Made by a program: the position numbers and the translations under genes
Part shown: one piece after another, positions 41,101 through 55,300 of the stretch
Numbering within the stretch: the stretch's first letter is position 1
Layout of the letters: each line of letters begins with the position of its first letter
Notes under the pieces: model-generated
What the model was told of the DNA's origin: nothing
The model's input: only the letters and a program-made list of their open reading frames with translations
Database searches by the model: none
NCBI GenBank assembly: GCA_963969365.1
Contig: OZ017757.1
Location: 310,001-374,000, forward strand
Reading direction: 5' to 3'
DNA: 64,000 nt
Origin: Asterochloris sp. CNOR1
Taxonomy: Eukaryota > Chlorophyta > Trebouxiophyceae > Trebouxiales > Trebouxiaceae

Positions 41101-44100
41101 TGCAGGTGTATAATGTTAGTGGCGGCAAGAGTATGCCTCAGTGGCTGAACGAGAAAAAGAAGCGCAGCTTGAAGAAAGATGAGGAGTTCAGGTAAGCCTG
41201 TCTCACATGGCCAGTGTCGTGCCAATGGACAAGCTGCAGAACAGCAGCTGAGCTTGTCACAGGCTGTGGGTCCATCATGCTGCCGAAACAGGTGGACCAT
41301 CTGCACTACATTTCAGATTGCTGCATTTAGGTCTGTGCCTGTTCACGCAGACAGCCTTAAGAAAGAGGCTCAGGTGCAAATACATCTGGACACCTCCAGC
41401 TTGCAGAGCTGCACTTCAGCTTGGTACAGGCTGTTTGACCTTGCAAGGGCAGATGCCAGGCATAACATGAAGGACTTCGAGGACTCCAAACGTCTCACGC
41501 CTCTACCACTTGACTGCTTGGCTGGGGGCTCCAGAGCAGCAGTCTGCATTTTGATGAGCCTCTTCGTAGGCAATTCACTCAGCTGGTACTGTGCAGAAGG
41601 CTAAACTCTACCCTGTGCTGGGCTGCACCAGGAATTGCACATCTGGTTGCAACATGGAGGGCTGCATGCACCACATGGTGCTGCAGGAGTTGAATGTGCC
41701 ATTTTGGCAGGTGCGGCCCAAAACAGACGGCGCTGCCTGCTGCAGGCGCCGTATCGAGCTGGTACAAGACCTGGAATTTCCTGAAGCCTGCCACCGCATC
41801 AAGGCCACCTCAGATGGCAAATTCCTATTTGCCACGGGGATCCACCCCCCTCGCCTGCGCTGCTACGAGCTCAGCGAGCTGTCCATGAAGTTTGAGCGCC
41901 ACTTTGACTCCGAGGTGGTGGACTTTCAGGTGAGGGGTGGTTGGCAGTCAATCTTCAACAAGCGTGGAGGTTACAGATCTGGTCTGCCAAGTACAGCCAG
42001 TCATTGTTGTCAGCCTCACAGTATGCTGCAGGTCATGTCTTGCCATTTCCAGACGCATGCTCCCCTTTGTGGATGGTACATCATGGTATGGTACATCTAC
42101 TTGCCGCGCCGCAGATTCTGTCTGAGGACTACAGCAAGGCAGTCTTCCTGTGCCGTGACCGCAGCCTGCAGTTCCATGCAAAATTCGGCGCCTACCACAG
42201 CACACGCATCCCGCGCTTTGGGCGCGACATGGCCTACGCCCCTTTCAACGCAGACCTGCTCATTGTGGGCTCTGCTCCTGAGGTGTACAGGTGCGATCAA
42301 GCAAGCACTCAGCTTCCCAGCAGTGGGTCACAGAGTAGGGCCAGAATACTGCACAGGGCCAGTACTTACTGCTGGGTCCCCTTTAGCTAGGTAGTTTCCT
42401 GCAGCCAGACTAGGTTTCTGGCTGAATCTCTGGATGACGCAGGCATTCTTCTAGATGCAAGAGTGCAATGTGAGAAGGTGTTCAGATGCTTGTTTTGGGG
42501 GCCGTAACATTCCAATTGGCAGCAGACCTGTGGTCTGGCACATAGAGGGTACATCAATGCCATTGCCACAGCAACCAATATGCAGAAGGCTCAGCATGGT
42601 TCCAAGCATGCAATGCAAGATTGCAAACGCATGCATGCTTGTCGTGGACTTGGCCCCCCAGGGTACTGACAGCGACCTGCTCAGGAGGTGTTCATGCCCA
42701 TGTGAGCTTTGTGACTGCCTCCATGCTTGAGATTCTAAGGTTGACCATGCAAGCCCCTGTCTTGCAGGCTGAACTTGGCAGAGGGACGGTTCCTGGCCCC
42801 GTTGCCTGCACGCTCGCCCGGCATTAATGCCTGCGGCATCTCGCCCAGCCATGGTCTGGTGGCCTGCGCGGGGGAGGATGGCGTGCTGGAGTGCTTTGAC
42901 CTGAGGCAGCGCTCAGCTGCAGGCTTCCTGGATGCTGCAGCCGCCATGGGACAGGTACGTCAGGCCAATGCATGGCCGGAACTTGGACTGCCGCGACCCT
43001 GAGGCAGCGCTCAGCTGCGGGTGTGCCTGATGCAGCCCGAGGGGTCCGCTCCCATCCCGGCCCTGCGACTCCGACGCAGTGCCGGCATGTTCTGGACTGC
43101 AGCAGGCCTTTGGTCTTGCTGTACGCTGCTGCTGCCAATGGAGAAGTACTAGGGCTGTGGAGAAGTGAGGCTGGCACTTGAATCCTGCACACCTTGGAGT
43201 GGTGAGTCCAGGGCTCAGATTTAATACCTCCTGGCCCTCAGGCGCGCTTGTACACCTCCAAGTGGATTTTACAGCAACGGGCAGGTTTGCAGAAAAAGGG
43301 GGCGTGGGCCATGTTACACCTACGTGTGTGAGCCACTGAATGCAGCACCCAGCTGCAGACACTTTGGACGCTGCAAACCTTTCACTGTTGCAGCATAGAG
43401 ATGGGAGAATGCTTGGCCCCGCAGGCTGGTGCAGAGCTGACAGGCGCTCGATGATGTTGGTCTCATGCGCAGTAGAGGCCTTCAAATTTATTGTGGCCCA
43501 CCCTGACTCCTGTTCACGCCCAGCGGTGCTGCACAGGCCATAAGGTGCTGTCTGGCGCCCCCTGCAGGCCAATACAGCGCTGATAGCCTGCATTCAAAAA
43601 GCAGCAGTCTCACCTTCCCCTTGCATGAATCACCTCGATACATTGTGCTGCTTGCCCTGCAGGCAGACGCAGAGCTGTCAGCCCTGAGGTTTGACGACAG
43701 CGGCCTGACCTGCGCTGTGGGGACCTCGACAGGCATGGTGGCGCTGTTTGACCTGCGCTCCTCTCGGCCCATGCTGATCAAAGACCATATGTACGGGGAC
43801 AAGATCATAGACATCAAGTTCCACCAGCCAGCCCTGGGGGCAGGCAGCTCTCAGCGCCAGGTCATCAGTACAGGTGAGGGCGTAGAAAATGCATAAACTG
43901 CGACATGAAGTGTGCCTCCTGCGGTCAGTGGGGCTGAGCACCTGTGACATGGTGTGTCAGTGATCTTCACTTGCCTCATTGATCCCCAGTGCATGCACCA
44001 CAGCATGCGCCGTGACGCAAGCAAAAGCTTTGATGCACAAGCAAAGCCAGACCTGTGGGCAGGCAGTCCCAGCGCCAATGCTGTGGCACAGGTGGGGCTT

Positions 44101-47100
44101 GAAGCCACAGTGGGATGTGTGAGCGTGCTGTCAGTATGAACGCAAGACTTCTGTTCATAGTGATTGCAGCTTGACACACATTCCTGTATGCACCAGAGAC
44201 ATGTAGACCTTCAGCGCACTGCAACAGGCATCCAAGGGATGCCTGTTGCAGCAGAGGCCTGTGTAGCATGCCGCTCTACCTCCTGAACCACCGAGATCTG
44301 GCTCTGCACACAGCTGCAACCCCTTGCGATCTGCTGCACACATCTGCGCCTTGCATGCTGGCCCAGCTCCTGCGGCATCCCACTCCCCCTGCGAGCAAAC
44401 CTCGATGATTGCCTGAACGACGTGCAATGCAATGCTGCTACCTGCCCCTGCAGACTCCCACATCCTCAAGATCTGGAACCAGGACACCGGTCACAACTTC
44501 ACCAGCATCGAGCCCCCTGACGGCGGCATCAACGACGTCTGCATGTGGAAGGACCAGGGGCTCATCCTGTTGGGCTGCGACGCCCCCAAGATCCAGGTCA
44601 GCGTCTGTGCCACTGCTGTGCGACCATGCGCTGCTGGTGGCTGATGGGACCCCACAAGGGTGCCGAGCCGCTTGTTGCAAGTAGCCTTCAAGAGCAGGAG
44701 CAGGAGGGGTGATGATGCCGGGCCGTGACATCCTGAGACTCCCTGCTTCTGCTGCATGCTGGACCTGGAATGTGGCATGGCGTTCAGTGCTGACTGCTGC
44801 AAGGCCGTGCCAACACCCGGACCGCTGCAAGTGCAAGCCTGTCACAGGTCTACAATGCTGATCAGTCATGATCTTGGTGCCTGCATCCACCGATTGATTA
44901 GTGCCAGGGCTGCAAGATTACTGGCGTGCATGCAGCTTGTTGGAATGGAAACAGGTGTTCATCCTGCTGCATTGCAAGGCCCCCTGTTTCAGGTGTGCTT
45001 CTAGGACATACTGTTGCAGGGGCTGCACAGGGTGCTGTGTGCTGGGTGCTGGATGCTGGGTGCTGGCTAGATAGTTGATCCAGACTCAAGCCCTGCAGAA
45101 TTCTAAGGGGTTTCATCATGTTCAGAGCCCCAGGGCCCCTCAAGAGGGCATGCGACTTGTGCGAATCATGCTGCCCAAGCTGCTTCATCAAACCAAGGAG
45201 GACCAATGCTGATGATTACCATTGCAGCTGGTGTGACCAGGTCACATGCTGCCCAAGCTGCTTCATGAAACCAAGGAGGGCCAATGTAAATAATACCCAT
45301 TGCAGCTGGTGTCACCAGGTCACTTCCCTGTTACCAGAGCTCGCTGGGGTTGCAAAAAGCTGGTCCGACTTCCGCACTGGCTGTCCCTGCTCTGGAGGCC
45401 AGATGCAGGGCGCCTCTTTACCCCTCTGCCGCACGGCCTGCTGCACTCATTGGCGATGTTGGACAAGGCCCCCTCTGCTTTCCTGCAGGCTCACTTCATC
45501 CCGTCCCTAGGACCAGCCCCTCGCTGGTGCTCCTTCCTGGAGGGCTTGACGGAGGAGCTTGAGGAGAATGTGCAGCCCACAGTGTATGATGACTACAGGT
45601 CAGGTTGCGTCAACAGCCCAGGATACTGCTCATGTGTTTCATCCCGCTGGTGCCTTGGCCAGCTCCACCGGCACACCTTGGCCCACCTGCAGGGCCACGC
45701 CCTGCTGGTGGGCCAGCGGGCCGCCGGAATGACATGGCCAAAGCCCTGTCTGCAGCCCCCTTCTGCGGGTGTGCAAGGCCACCTGCAAGCCCTCCCACCT
45801 GCAGTGCATGAAGCTGTGCCATCCCCTGCACCTCAGAAGTCCCTGCACCCTCCAAGCTATCATTGCTGGGCTTACAACAGTTCCCAACCACCATCCTGGT
45901 ACACGCCACCATGCCACAAAACTGGTACTGCTGAAGGCTGGAGCGCCTGAGGCTGGCCCCTTTGCAGGGGCAAGGGCCTGCTGCTGCACCAGTCAGCAAT
46001 CACCCAGACCCTCTCCAAATCCCTGCCTGCAGGTTTGTCACGCGCTCTGAGGTGGACCGCCTGGGCATGACCCACCTGCAGGGTACGCCCCTGCTGCGCG
46101 CCTACATGCATGGCTTCTTCCTGGACAACAGGCTGTACCATAAGGCCAAGGGCCTTGCAGACCCTTTTGCCTATGAGACCTACCGCCAGCAGCGCATTGA
46201 AGCTAAGCTGGAGGCGGAACGCAAGTCGCGCATCGGCCTCGTCCAGAAGCTGCCCAAGGTAGCTTTAGGCTTGATGCTTGGCTTCTGCACGTGTTGCAGC
46301 TCAAGCCAAGCGTTGGCCTCGTGCAGAAGCTGCGCAAGGCATGCATGGGCTTCTCCCCCATGACAAGCTCCTGGTGGGTAGGCCACAGCCTGAACCAGAA
46401 GCTGCCTAAGGTGCGCGGTGGTTGCTGTTGTGCAATAGGAGAGGCCTGAGGTGCAAAGGTCGCCAGCAGGGCCCTGGCCTTGCAGTCAGGCTCCTTGAAT
46501 GAGGCAGAGATGCAGTACACAATCAGCAGCTCACAGTCAGCAAGAGCCTCTGCACCAAGGCTGCTATGTAGCCCCTTCCAGACATGGGGTCTCCTGTATT
46601 GTTCAGGTGGACAGGGAGCTGCCTGCTCAGGCAATGCTGGGCGCCAGAAAGAGATAGGCTGGGCAGGTGAAGGGCCAAGGGAAGCTCAAATGTGTCACTC
46701 TCACAGGCAGCTCCGTTCACAACCCTGCAGGCCAAAAAAGGCTTGGAAGGGACACCTGCCAGTGCTGCACGCAGGACGACACCCTGTCCCACAAAGCCGA
46801 TGCTGCTGTGTGCGCAGGTCAACCGCAAGCTGGCTGCCCAGGCAATGTTGGATGCCAGGAAGAGGGAGGCTGAGGACATGGAGGAGCTTGAGGGGGAGCC
46901 CAGCGCCAAGAAGCGCAAGCCCAGCGGACCCAGCGTGCTGGAGGACTCTCGCTTCCAGGCCCTGTTTGAGGACCCCAGCTTTGCAGTGGATGAGGAGGCA
47001 GACGAGTACAAGACGCTGCACCCCAATGCAGGCAGGCACTGGGGTGCACTTGTCACCCCCGGCCATCGGTTTGGAAGCCACCCACTGGCTGAGGCCTGTC

Positions 47101-49080
47101 AGCTGGAGGCAGGGCAGGGGGCAAAGGTTGCTGGTGGGGAGGCAAGGCATTCAGGCTGGCGATGCCTGTGGCGGGAGTACCCAGCTTTGCAGTAGAGCAG
47201 GCTGCAGACAAGATTTGGACGCTGCATCCCACATAGGAGAGCTCGACATTTCCAAAACAGCGTGGGCTGCTGTGGCCTGTTCCCTTCGTGCTGTGGTGCA
47301 GGAAGCCGAGCTGAGAGCAGGCGCTTGCACAGGATCAGACTGTCTTCCTGCAGTGTTCTGGTAACATGGCTCAGTTGCTCTGCTGCAGGGTCACAGGCTA
47401 AAAGCCGGCGCCTGCTGGAGGAGCACTTTGAGGGCCTGGACGATGAGGGGGCTGGTGACTCTGATGGCGGGGCTGGCACTGATGAGGACGTTGGCAGCGA
47501 TGAGGACCCTCAGGTGAGCAGCGCTGAGTGGAGCGGCTGCCAGACTCTGCTTTGCATCAGACGGTGCAGTACAGCTCTGCTGGCAGTCCTGCGCCAGGAC
47601 CAGATGGCATTCTGTCAGTGCTGCTTTGGCACCAAGGGTGCACTGAAGTGCTGCTTTGGCAACAGTGCAAGGCCATGTGCGCAATTGCACTAAGCTGTCA
47701 AGGAAGACACTGCACAGCTGCACTACCCAGGGATTCAAAACGACACTGCAGTGCAATGGTCATGCATGGCAGCAGGCTGCGTGGTGAAGCTCAGCAGACT
47801 GCCACAACCAATCACTGCTGGCTGCGGGCCACACAATGGTACCCGGGCGCTCATGCGCAGCACACAAGCCTGAATCTCAGTCCTAATTCATGTTGCCAGC
47901 TGCAGCTTGGAGGCTGTGCCCACCATGACATGCATGGTGCTGAGGACCAGTGCGCAGTGGTCGCCCTCGAGCTTGCTGACAGGCCCCTACCTGCAGACTT
48001 CAGCAAGCCGCTTGTGGTGACAGCGACGTGCACTGGCTGCTGCCTGCAGGCTGAGGGGGGTGCCCAGCCGCACATGTACGCCGCAAAGGACCAGGGGGCC
48101 GCCGCAGCCTTCAAGGAGGACAAGTCCCTGGCTGGAGAGCGTGCTCTGCCGCTGGGAGACCGTGCGCAAGCCACTGGCAGGGTACAGGGAAACCAGAGGT
48201 CAGTCGAGGTGGTGTGTCATCGATGTGCAATTTGTACTTGAGTGGAGAGTGACAAACCCCCGGCATTGTGCCACTGAAAAAATACTTTGTGCACAGGTCA
48301 CTGGCAGGGCGCAAGGGATGCAAATGTCGATGGGGGTGTCTCTGGCCTGTTTGCTGTTACGCAAAAGTTTTTGCATCCTGCCGTCGGCGGCTCGTGCACA
48401 GGGCAAACACAGGGTGCAGGGGACACCTCAACTGCAAAGGTGTGTGGGAATCCAGACACTTTGCATGCTACCACTGGAGGACCAAGCACAGGCCACGTGC
48501 AGGTACTAGGAGCTGCTGAGGTCTGTCAGCATGGCCAGTGCGAGGTGGCTGCCCGTCTCAGTTGCAGTTGCTGTTAAGCAGCTCAGGCGGCTTTCTTCAA
48601 CACCCTGGTGGCTGCAGGGTGGCATCCAGCTGACTTTCGTCCTCACTGTGGCTCACATGACCTCTGTAATGTATGCCAACTGCAATTAGCATATGCTGCA
48701 ATTTGTAGAGTGGGTGGACCGGGTGAGCTGACCATCCACTCTTGCTGCGCACAAGCACCCTTCTGTACTACTGCCACTTGCAATCAGCCTATGCTGCAAT
48801 CTGCAGAGTGGGCGGACAGCGTGAGATGAGCTTCCGCCCTCGCCGTGGGGGCCAGGGGGACCGCGGCGGGCGCGGCGACCGTGGCAGGGGTGAAAGAGGG
48901 CGCAGCCGGGGAGGCGGCCGCGGAGGGCACATCAAGACCGGCCTAGTTGGCTTTGATGAGGACAAGCCCGCCAGGAGCAGCAGGGGCAGGGGCAGCAGGG
49001 GCAGAGGTGGCAGGGGAGGTGGTGGCAGCCGTGGAGGTGGCAGGTCTAGGGGTGGAGGCAGATCACGTGGCCGCTTCTAG
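41002..49080 (+). CDS. NOL10: NOL10/Enp2, nucleolar WD40 protein of the small-subunit processome
   Basis: Thirteen exons in phase: 41002-41031, 41106-41191, 41746-41929, 42115-42290, 42768-42954, 43663-43873, 44454-44596, 45489-45598, 46033-46258, 46818-47031 (or to 47043), 47389-47513, 48050-48198, 48807-49080; 704 residues. The start gives MKVSAPDGVK joined to VYNVSGGKSMPQW. WD40-like repeats follow up to about residue 340, then GPAPRWCSFLEGLTEELEEN, a YRQQRIEAKLEAERKSRI helix and the NUC153 motif (DSRFQALFEDPSF, about 490-520). An acidic stretch is next, then REMSFRPRRGG and an RGG-rich tail to the stop. Order and length match NOL10 (about 690-710 residues). It works in 18S rRNA maturation. 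Exon 10 ends either at a GC donor (47032) or a nearby GT donor; both keep phase. Confidence 0.93.
48675..48825. repeat. Duplicated acceptor of NOL10 exon 13
   Basis: TATGCTGCAATCTGCAGAGT (from 48790) followed by GGGCGGACAGCGTGAG is matched 98 bp upstream by TATGCTGCAATTTGTAGAGT followed by GGGTGGACCGGGTGAG. The upstream copy changes the acceptor to TGTAG and has a GTGAG donor-like end, so it looks like a tiny decoy exon. Confidence 0.85.
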
Positions 49081-49333
49081 TGATGTGAACTGCACCAGGG
49101 ACACGGCGCTTCCGCCCAGTCAAATCCACAGATCAGGATGCAAGGTTGGCATTCAAGAGGCCCCCCCTTGTTATTGCCCAGCGACAGACGAGAGGCATGA
49201 CCAGAGCCTGCTTCAGACAGTGTAGTGTAGTGCTTGATTCTACATTTCATCATTTTGTTCATTTCACAGCATCTGCTTTGACTAGATGATAAACATGAAG
49301 ACCTGTCTGCATGATGTCAATGGCATGCACGAG

Positions 49334-52300
49334 TCAAGACTTTGCTAGCACACACTTATGAAGGAAAGCAAGGAATTCGCCATAGCTCTGGTACTGGGAC
49401 GACCTGTCCTCAATGAGCACAGACTGCATGTGGAATTCCTCCTTGGAGCCTGCATGTGGAAGAATTCAGGGGTGAAACAAACTGCTGAAGTCATCACCTT
49501 CAGGCAAGGCAGGCACAGCGCGTGCCAACAGCAGACGACCTGCCACAGGCCACACAGAGCCATGTTGCAAACCAGAGGTCTGCAAGTTGCACAGAGCCTC
49601 CGACATGCATAGCACACCCTGCCATGCTGACAACAGCCCATATGCTGCTGCATCTGCAGGACTGTGAAGCATGGCCCTGTTTGTTGCATGTCCTCACTTT
49701 GCAGATGACAAAGCAGGTCTGCCAGACCTAGGAGTCAGGACAAAGGAAGTGACAGTAGCAGCACGGCTCATGGCCGGTACAGCTCATGGCCGGTACAGGC
49801 TAGGCTTTACTCTTGGTGGATGACAGGGCAGAGCGGCCTCACCTTGCCGGATGACGAAGCATGTCTGCCAGGTCTCAGAGCCCTGCCGCAGCTCCTCCAC
49901 AAGCGCGTTGATACGCTGAGAGAGCTCCTTGCCCGGCCGGGCAGGCTCCACAGACAGCGGCATGTCCGCGGGAGGGTAGTGATTGAGGTCAAACACCTGC
50001 ACGAGGGGTTGCAACTTAGCGTTGCCTAATTGAGAGAGATCATCTGCCTGGTCTTGGCGGGCTCCACTGATAACATGTCCACAAGAGGGCAGTGGATGAC
50101 ATGACTCCGGCGCAGAGAGGTTGCCAGTCTGGCTGGAAGACTGCGGCTCACGCTGGCCACGCGTCACAGTATTGCTCGAACAGCAAACTACAACTGCTTT
50201 TGTTGTGCACATGGGTAGGACCACCTATGCCTCTTGGACATGTAGCAGCGCAGCTACTGCCAGTTGAGTTGGGGAGCCCAAGAACGAGAAGATGAAAGTA
50301 GAGACTGCAGGCGTCCCATTTGACAAGCCACACACACTGACTTGCTGAGGACTGATGAAGCGCCGCACAGTCAAAGGCCCACCTGAGCAATGCCACCTCT
50401 GCCAGCAAGCTGCCATCAGCGCTGTCAAAAGCCGGTCAGCACTATAACGGCATCCTCATGGCTTGATTGCCTTGCATGCTGAGTTCCTGAACAACTTTAG
50501 GCCGGATAGAGCGACCAATCCAGGGGCACATGATTGCAGCGTGTTTGGCTCAGCAGAGCACACTAAAAAGCATCTCTGTGGCCTTGCTGACCTGCTGTAT
50601 GAAGTCTGGCCTGATGGAGCGCCCTATCCAGAGACACAGGGAACGTCCGTTGTCCAGCAGGTAAGCCTGGTCGTCCCGCATCACCTGGGTTGTCAGAGGA
50701 ATGCTGGGGGGCATCTGTACCCTACAGGCGGCAGCACCCAATGCATCAGCACAGTACGCGACAGGCCAGGTCGAAATCGATGGGTTGACATGACAAGCAG
50801 AGGTGCTTTGAAGCATCTGCATTTAGCAGGCGGCAGCATGCAATGCCTCTGCAACATATACAACATGCCAGGCCAGTTTCTGTGGGTGAGGGAAGATGAC
50901 AGGCAGGGGGCTGAGGGGGACTCTGCCCTCTGCAGGCAGCAGCATCACATGCCTCGGTACACTGGTGTGGGGTAGAGCTGACTTGAGTGGTGCTAGGAAG
51001 CATCTGTGCCATGCAGCGCAACTTGCCACAACATGTTGCCTGTGCCAGATGTCACCACAGAGGATGTCTGCCTGGATGAGGCAACATTTGCAGGTGAGTT
51101 GCAATTGAGGTGAAGCATGCAACTCGCCTGCCATCCTCCCTTGGGCGGCCCCAGGCCCCGCTAGGGTCTGCCACCGGGTACAGCACTGGGTAGATTAGGT
51201 GCAGCAGCCGTCTCGTTGACATGGCCAGAATCTCATAACCCACTGCCACCCGCTCATCCAAGGCAACGTCCCGCGCGCCCCCTCGCAGGGCTGGCGACTT
51301 GATGAGCCCTGCAGCAGACAACACAGGCTAGTATTCAGGGGCAGGCAGGTGCAAAGGCTGACAGGGAAGTGGCTCTGCCTCAGCGCAGCCGGCAGCACTG
51401 TCGTGAACCCTCGGGTGAATGGAGCCCAGCTGCAGGAGCAACTGTGATGCCGCTTTGGAGACTCTCAGAAAGTCTGAGCATAGCACGATGCAAAGCTGAC
51501 CACACGCTGCCAAACGGCATGCAGCATGCTGCAGCCTATGGCTTGCAGACGAACAACTGTAAGATGCTTTGTACTTCAAGCATTGCAGGGCGCCCTGGGA
51601 CTTACCCAGCAACCACAGGGGCAAGTAGCGCAGCGACGGGGGATATAGCAGCTTGTTGTGCGGCAGCTGGCGGCTGCTCTGCTTGTGCAACAAGCGGTAC
51701 TCGCTGAAGGCGCTGACCAGCTTGTTCTGCACAGGCAGCAAAATCACACTCGGAGAGCAGCGAGGACACCCAACACAGCCATCAAACACTCCACAGCGCT
51801 GCAGTCATCATGTACAACCAGACCATGACAGCACAGGACGGCCATGCATGCCTCTCCTGTGCAGAGCGAGAGCCCTGCTTCCATGCAGGCCAATGTCAAA
51901 CCCCTTCAGCATCCGCCCCCCCCTCTGTGTCTGCTCAAGAGAGGGCAGCCCCTTCTGCAGCGCGGCTCACGCTGTCCCCACTTGCTTGCTGCAGCAGTCA
52001 GCTGTCAGCGCCGCACATGGAGACTAAGTGATGCAGGGCATTGGGCTTGCACAGGGCCCTCCCTGTGCATGCAGGCCTGCGCCCATCCCAATCTGTGTGG
52101 ACTCGTCCCCTGAGGCCTACCTGAAGTCCCAGGCGGCAGTCTTCCAGCTTGGAGTTGAGGCTCTTCTCGACCGCCAGGCGCGCCAGAAGGTTCATGCTGG
52201 CAGCTGGGTCGCACTCCCGGTACATCTCGGCCAGGTCTTGCACCACAGGGATCGCCATGGTGTGGACCCTGCAGGCAGCAAGAATGTAAATGACAGAATG

Positions 52301-55300
52301 TGCATGATAGAGTCTGTGCCTGGCTGCATCCAGCATCAGCTGGCAGCTGTGTTGCACTCCTGGCACTTTGCAGCAGAGCAGTGGGGCGCAACGCTTACGT
52401 CGGGCATCATACCCTGCCTGTGCAACCACCAGCAGGAGCAAATAACAGTGCTACCCAGAAGGCACAGCTCTTGTGTAAAAGCATGATGTTCACAACCAGG
52501 GCAGGATGCGACATCAAGCGTTGCCGCTGCATGGCCAGCAAACCACCTGAGCCAGATGCATCATGTGGTCATGCACATGTTCAGGTGCCAGGGCTTGCCT
52601 GATTCTGCGTTCCCCCGCAGAGGAGGTGAAGAGCAGCGCGCATTGCATGAAGGACGTGGGATTCTGCAGCACATTCTCCTCGTGCTGTATCTGAACTGCA
52701 AAGGCCTTGTCGGGGTCACACTGCAGAGACAGGAAAAAGGGCATCTCAATGCCTGGATATGGAACGGGGGGGCTTATGAGCAAGATGAGGTTGAGCCCTG
52801 AGAGTGACAAGGCATGATGTCAGTCTAGCCAAGCAGGTGCAAGGAGCCCCAGTCTGCCGGGCCGCTTGATGCACTGCTGACCTGAACTGCGCTTGTGGCC
52901 CCCTAGGATGAGCTGAGCAACACAAAAGCACGGAGGACAGTGAAATGAAGCAAGTCATACCCTGCAGCTGAGTCGATTGCCACACAGGCACTCTGAAGTG
53001 TGAGTGAGAACTAGTCTGCCTTGCCTGTAACAGGCCTGCTAGGTCTGGGGAGAGATCCCTTCCCCCCTCCCCCCCCCCCAAAATGGCCAGCAGCATTCCA
53101 CCTCAGCCAGAAGCCATGTCCTCAGGTCACTCACCTGTGGCAGGGCCAGCAGGTCCGTGGAGCGGATGAAGAAGTGGCCATGGAAGTGGGAGATCCTGAG
53201 GCCCTTGCTGCAGCGTATGCGCATCACACCCTCCCACGCTGCAGGCAGACACACACCAACACTTGCCCCTTGCATTCAGAGAGGGGGTTGGGGCATGCTT
53301 CAGCCCTTGTCACAGCATATCAGCCCCTGGCTGGATGCATACCCTCCTGAGCTGATGAGCTGAGGCACAAGCAGGGCCTTCGGTCATGGCCGGCACCCGG
53401 GCCATAGGCGTCCTGAGCGTCAGTAGGTGGCTTTTCAAGTGAGCACAGGTGCATGTGTAGGTCAAAGTTAACGTGAGAAGCAGCAGGCCAGTGCATGGCG
53501 CACCAGCGGCTGAACATGGGTGGTCATCCAGGCGCTGTGCAGGTGCAGTGGCGTCCTGATGACACTCGCAACCCTGCAAGGAACAAGAACACAAGTGCCA
53601 AACCACTTCCGACTGGGCTCACCTGTCGTGCGAGTCAGGTTGTGCACAATCTCGTGCTGCACCTTGACCGCATGGGTTTGGGGCGTGAAGCCTGGGGTGT
53701 AGTAGACTGAGCCAGTGGTGTACTTGGCCAGGGCTGAGAGGGACGCCATGTCTACGTAGGGGTTCGCCTGGCTGCAGTCAGGCAACATGGTGGCAGCCTC
53801 AGCACCACATGTGTCCAGATTTGCTGTGCTGGCAGCCTACAAAACTTAGGTCTCGTTTGACGTTGCGAAAATGGCCTGTACGGCAGACCGGTGATTGGCA
53901 GCGAGAGTGTATGGTTCAGGCTGCTGTGCTGGCAGCCAGAGCTGAGGGGGACGCCAGGCCCATGTGGGGACGGTCTGGCTGCAGAAGGATTGGCAGCAGT
54001 GCGTCCAGCTCTGTGATGCTGGAGCTGGGGGGGTTTCTACATGCAAGTTGCTCTGGCTGCAGGCAGTGCCGCTGCAGCGTCACTTCAGGACCATTTTAGC
54101 GCACTAGCGCCAGGCTTCCTACTCGAAGGAGGCCCTGGTTGCAGGCATGGTGGTGGCAATGGCACACCACAGAGCTTTGCAGCAATCAAGCCTCACCTGG
54201 GGAAGGCAAAGACGTTGATGCTGATCTGCTGCTTGCTGCACTCTGCTGCATACTTCTTGTAGAAGATGTCCTCTGGCACCCGCAGCTTGTGCTCAGCATC
54301 TGAGCCGTACACCGAGGCATTGTCTCGCAGCTTGATCTTGCCAGCACCTGTGGGGGCAGGAATGTGCACTCGTTACATGATGCATCGAGAGCGACTCCTG
54401 AGGCCTGACATCTCAGTCAGCAAGGCAATGCAGCAATGCAGTGGGCCTGAACAACCATGATGGCCCCGTCAGAAAGCAGAAGGCCACCCTGAAGCAGTGC
54501 AGAGTGCGCAGCCATGTCAGTCTCCTAGAACTTGGAACGTGGTCAGCAAAGTACAGCATCACACAGAGCAGACAATCTGGCTTACTCAAGTCAGCCTCCT
54601 GCTCTAAAAAGAAAGCGAGGTATGGGGTCAGGAGGATGAGCACAGTTTTGGCTTGCTATGATAACAGTCTTGCTCCTCTGGATCAAGCTGCTGTCAAGCA
54701 GGGGTCAAAGAGCATGGGAAAGGCAAGATTGAACTCCTTTCTGAGCAGCTTAGCGTAACAAATCACTTACCAACTGACGGTACTGCAGACTGGAATACCA
54801 GAATTTTGCCGCCTATGTGCTGCATCATCAAGTACGCTGCCTGCAGCGCTGGTCCCAGAGCGCTGTCTGGCTGCAGCAGGCAGGTGCAAAGCGCTGAGTA
54901 CCCATCTGGTTCCTGCAAAGTCTGTAGCCAGCCATGCCAACAGAACAGACCCAGGTTACTGTCTAGCTGCTGCAAGGTGGACCGGGCAGCAGCAGCAGCC
55001 CAATGCTTTATCTGTCAGCATGGGGTGGGCATATGTGGAGCAGACTGCTTTTGCAACACATGCTTAGCTTGCCCTGCGGTCACGGCACTGGTGAGTGTGT
55101 GCGCATGGGTGAGGGCTCTGTAGCAAGTCGTGCTCCGCTTCTGCCAGCATCTGACATGCTCCCCAGTTGTGTGCTGTGATGCTGTGTGCTTGGGGTGCTG
55201 TGCTGTGCACTGCTTGCTTGGGCACTGCAGTACACAATATGAGCCTGAGGTCTCACACTTACCGAGCTGTTGGCGGCAAAGAAAGGGGCCGCTCGACATT

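Noticed and set aside
50592-50721. Possible programmed frameshift in SEC24 around exon 20-21
   Set aside because: The apparent break is resolved by a GC-AG intron with matching phase, so no recoding is needed.
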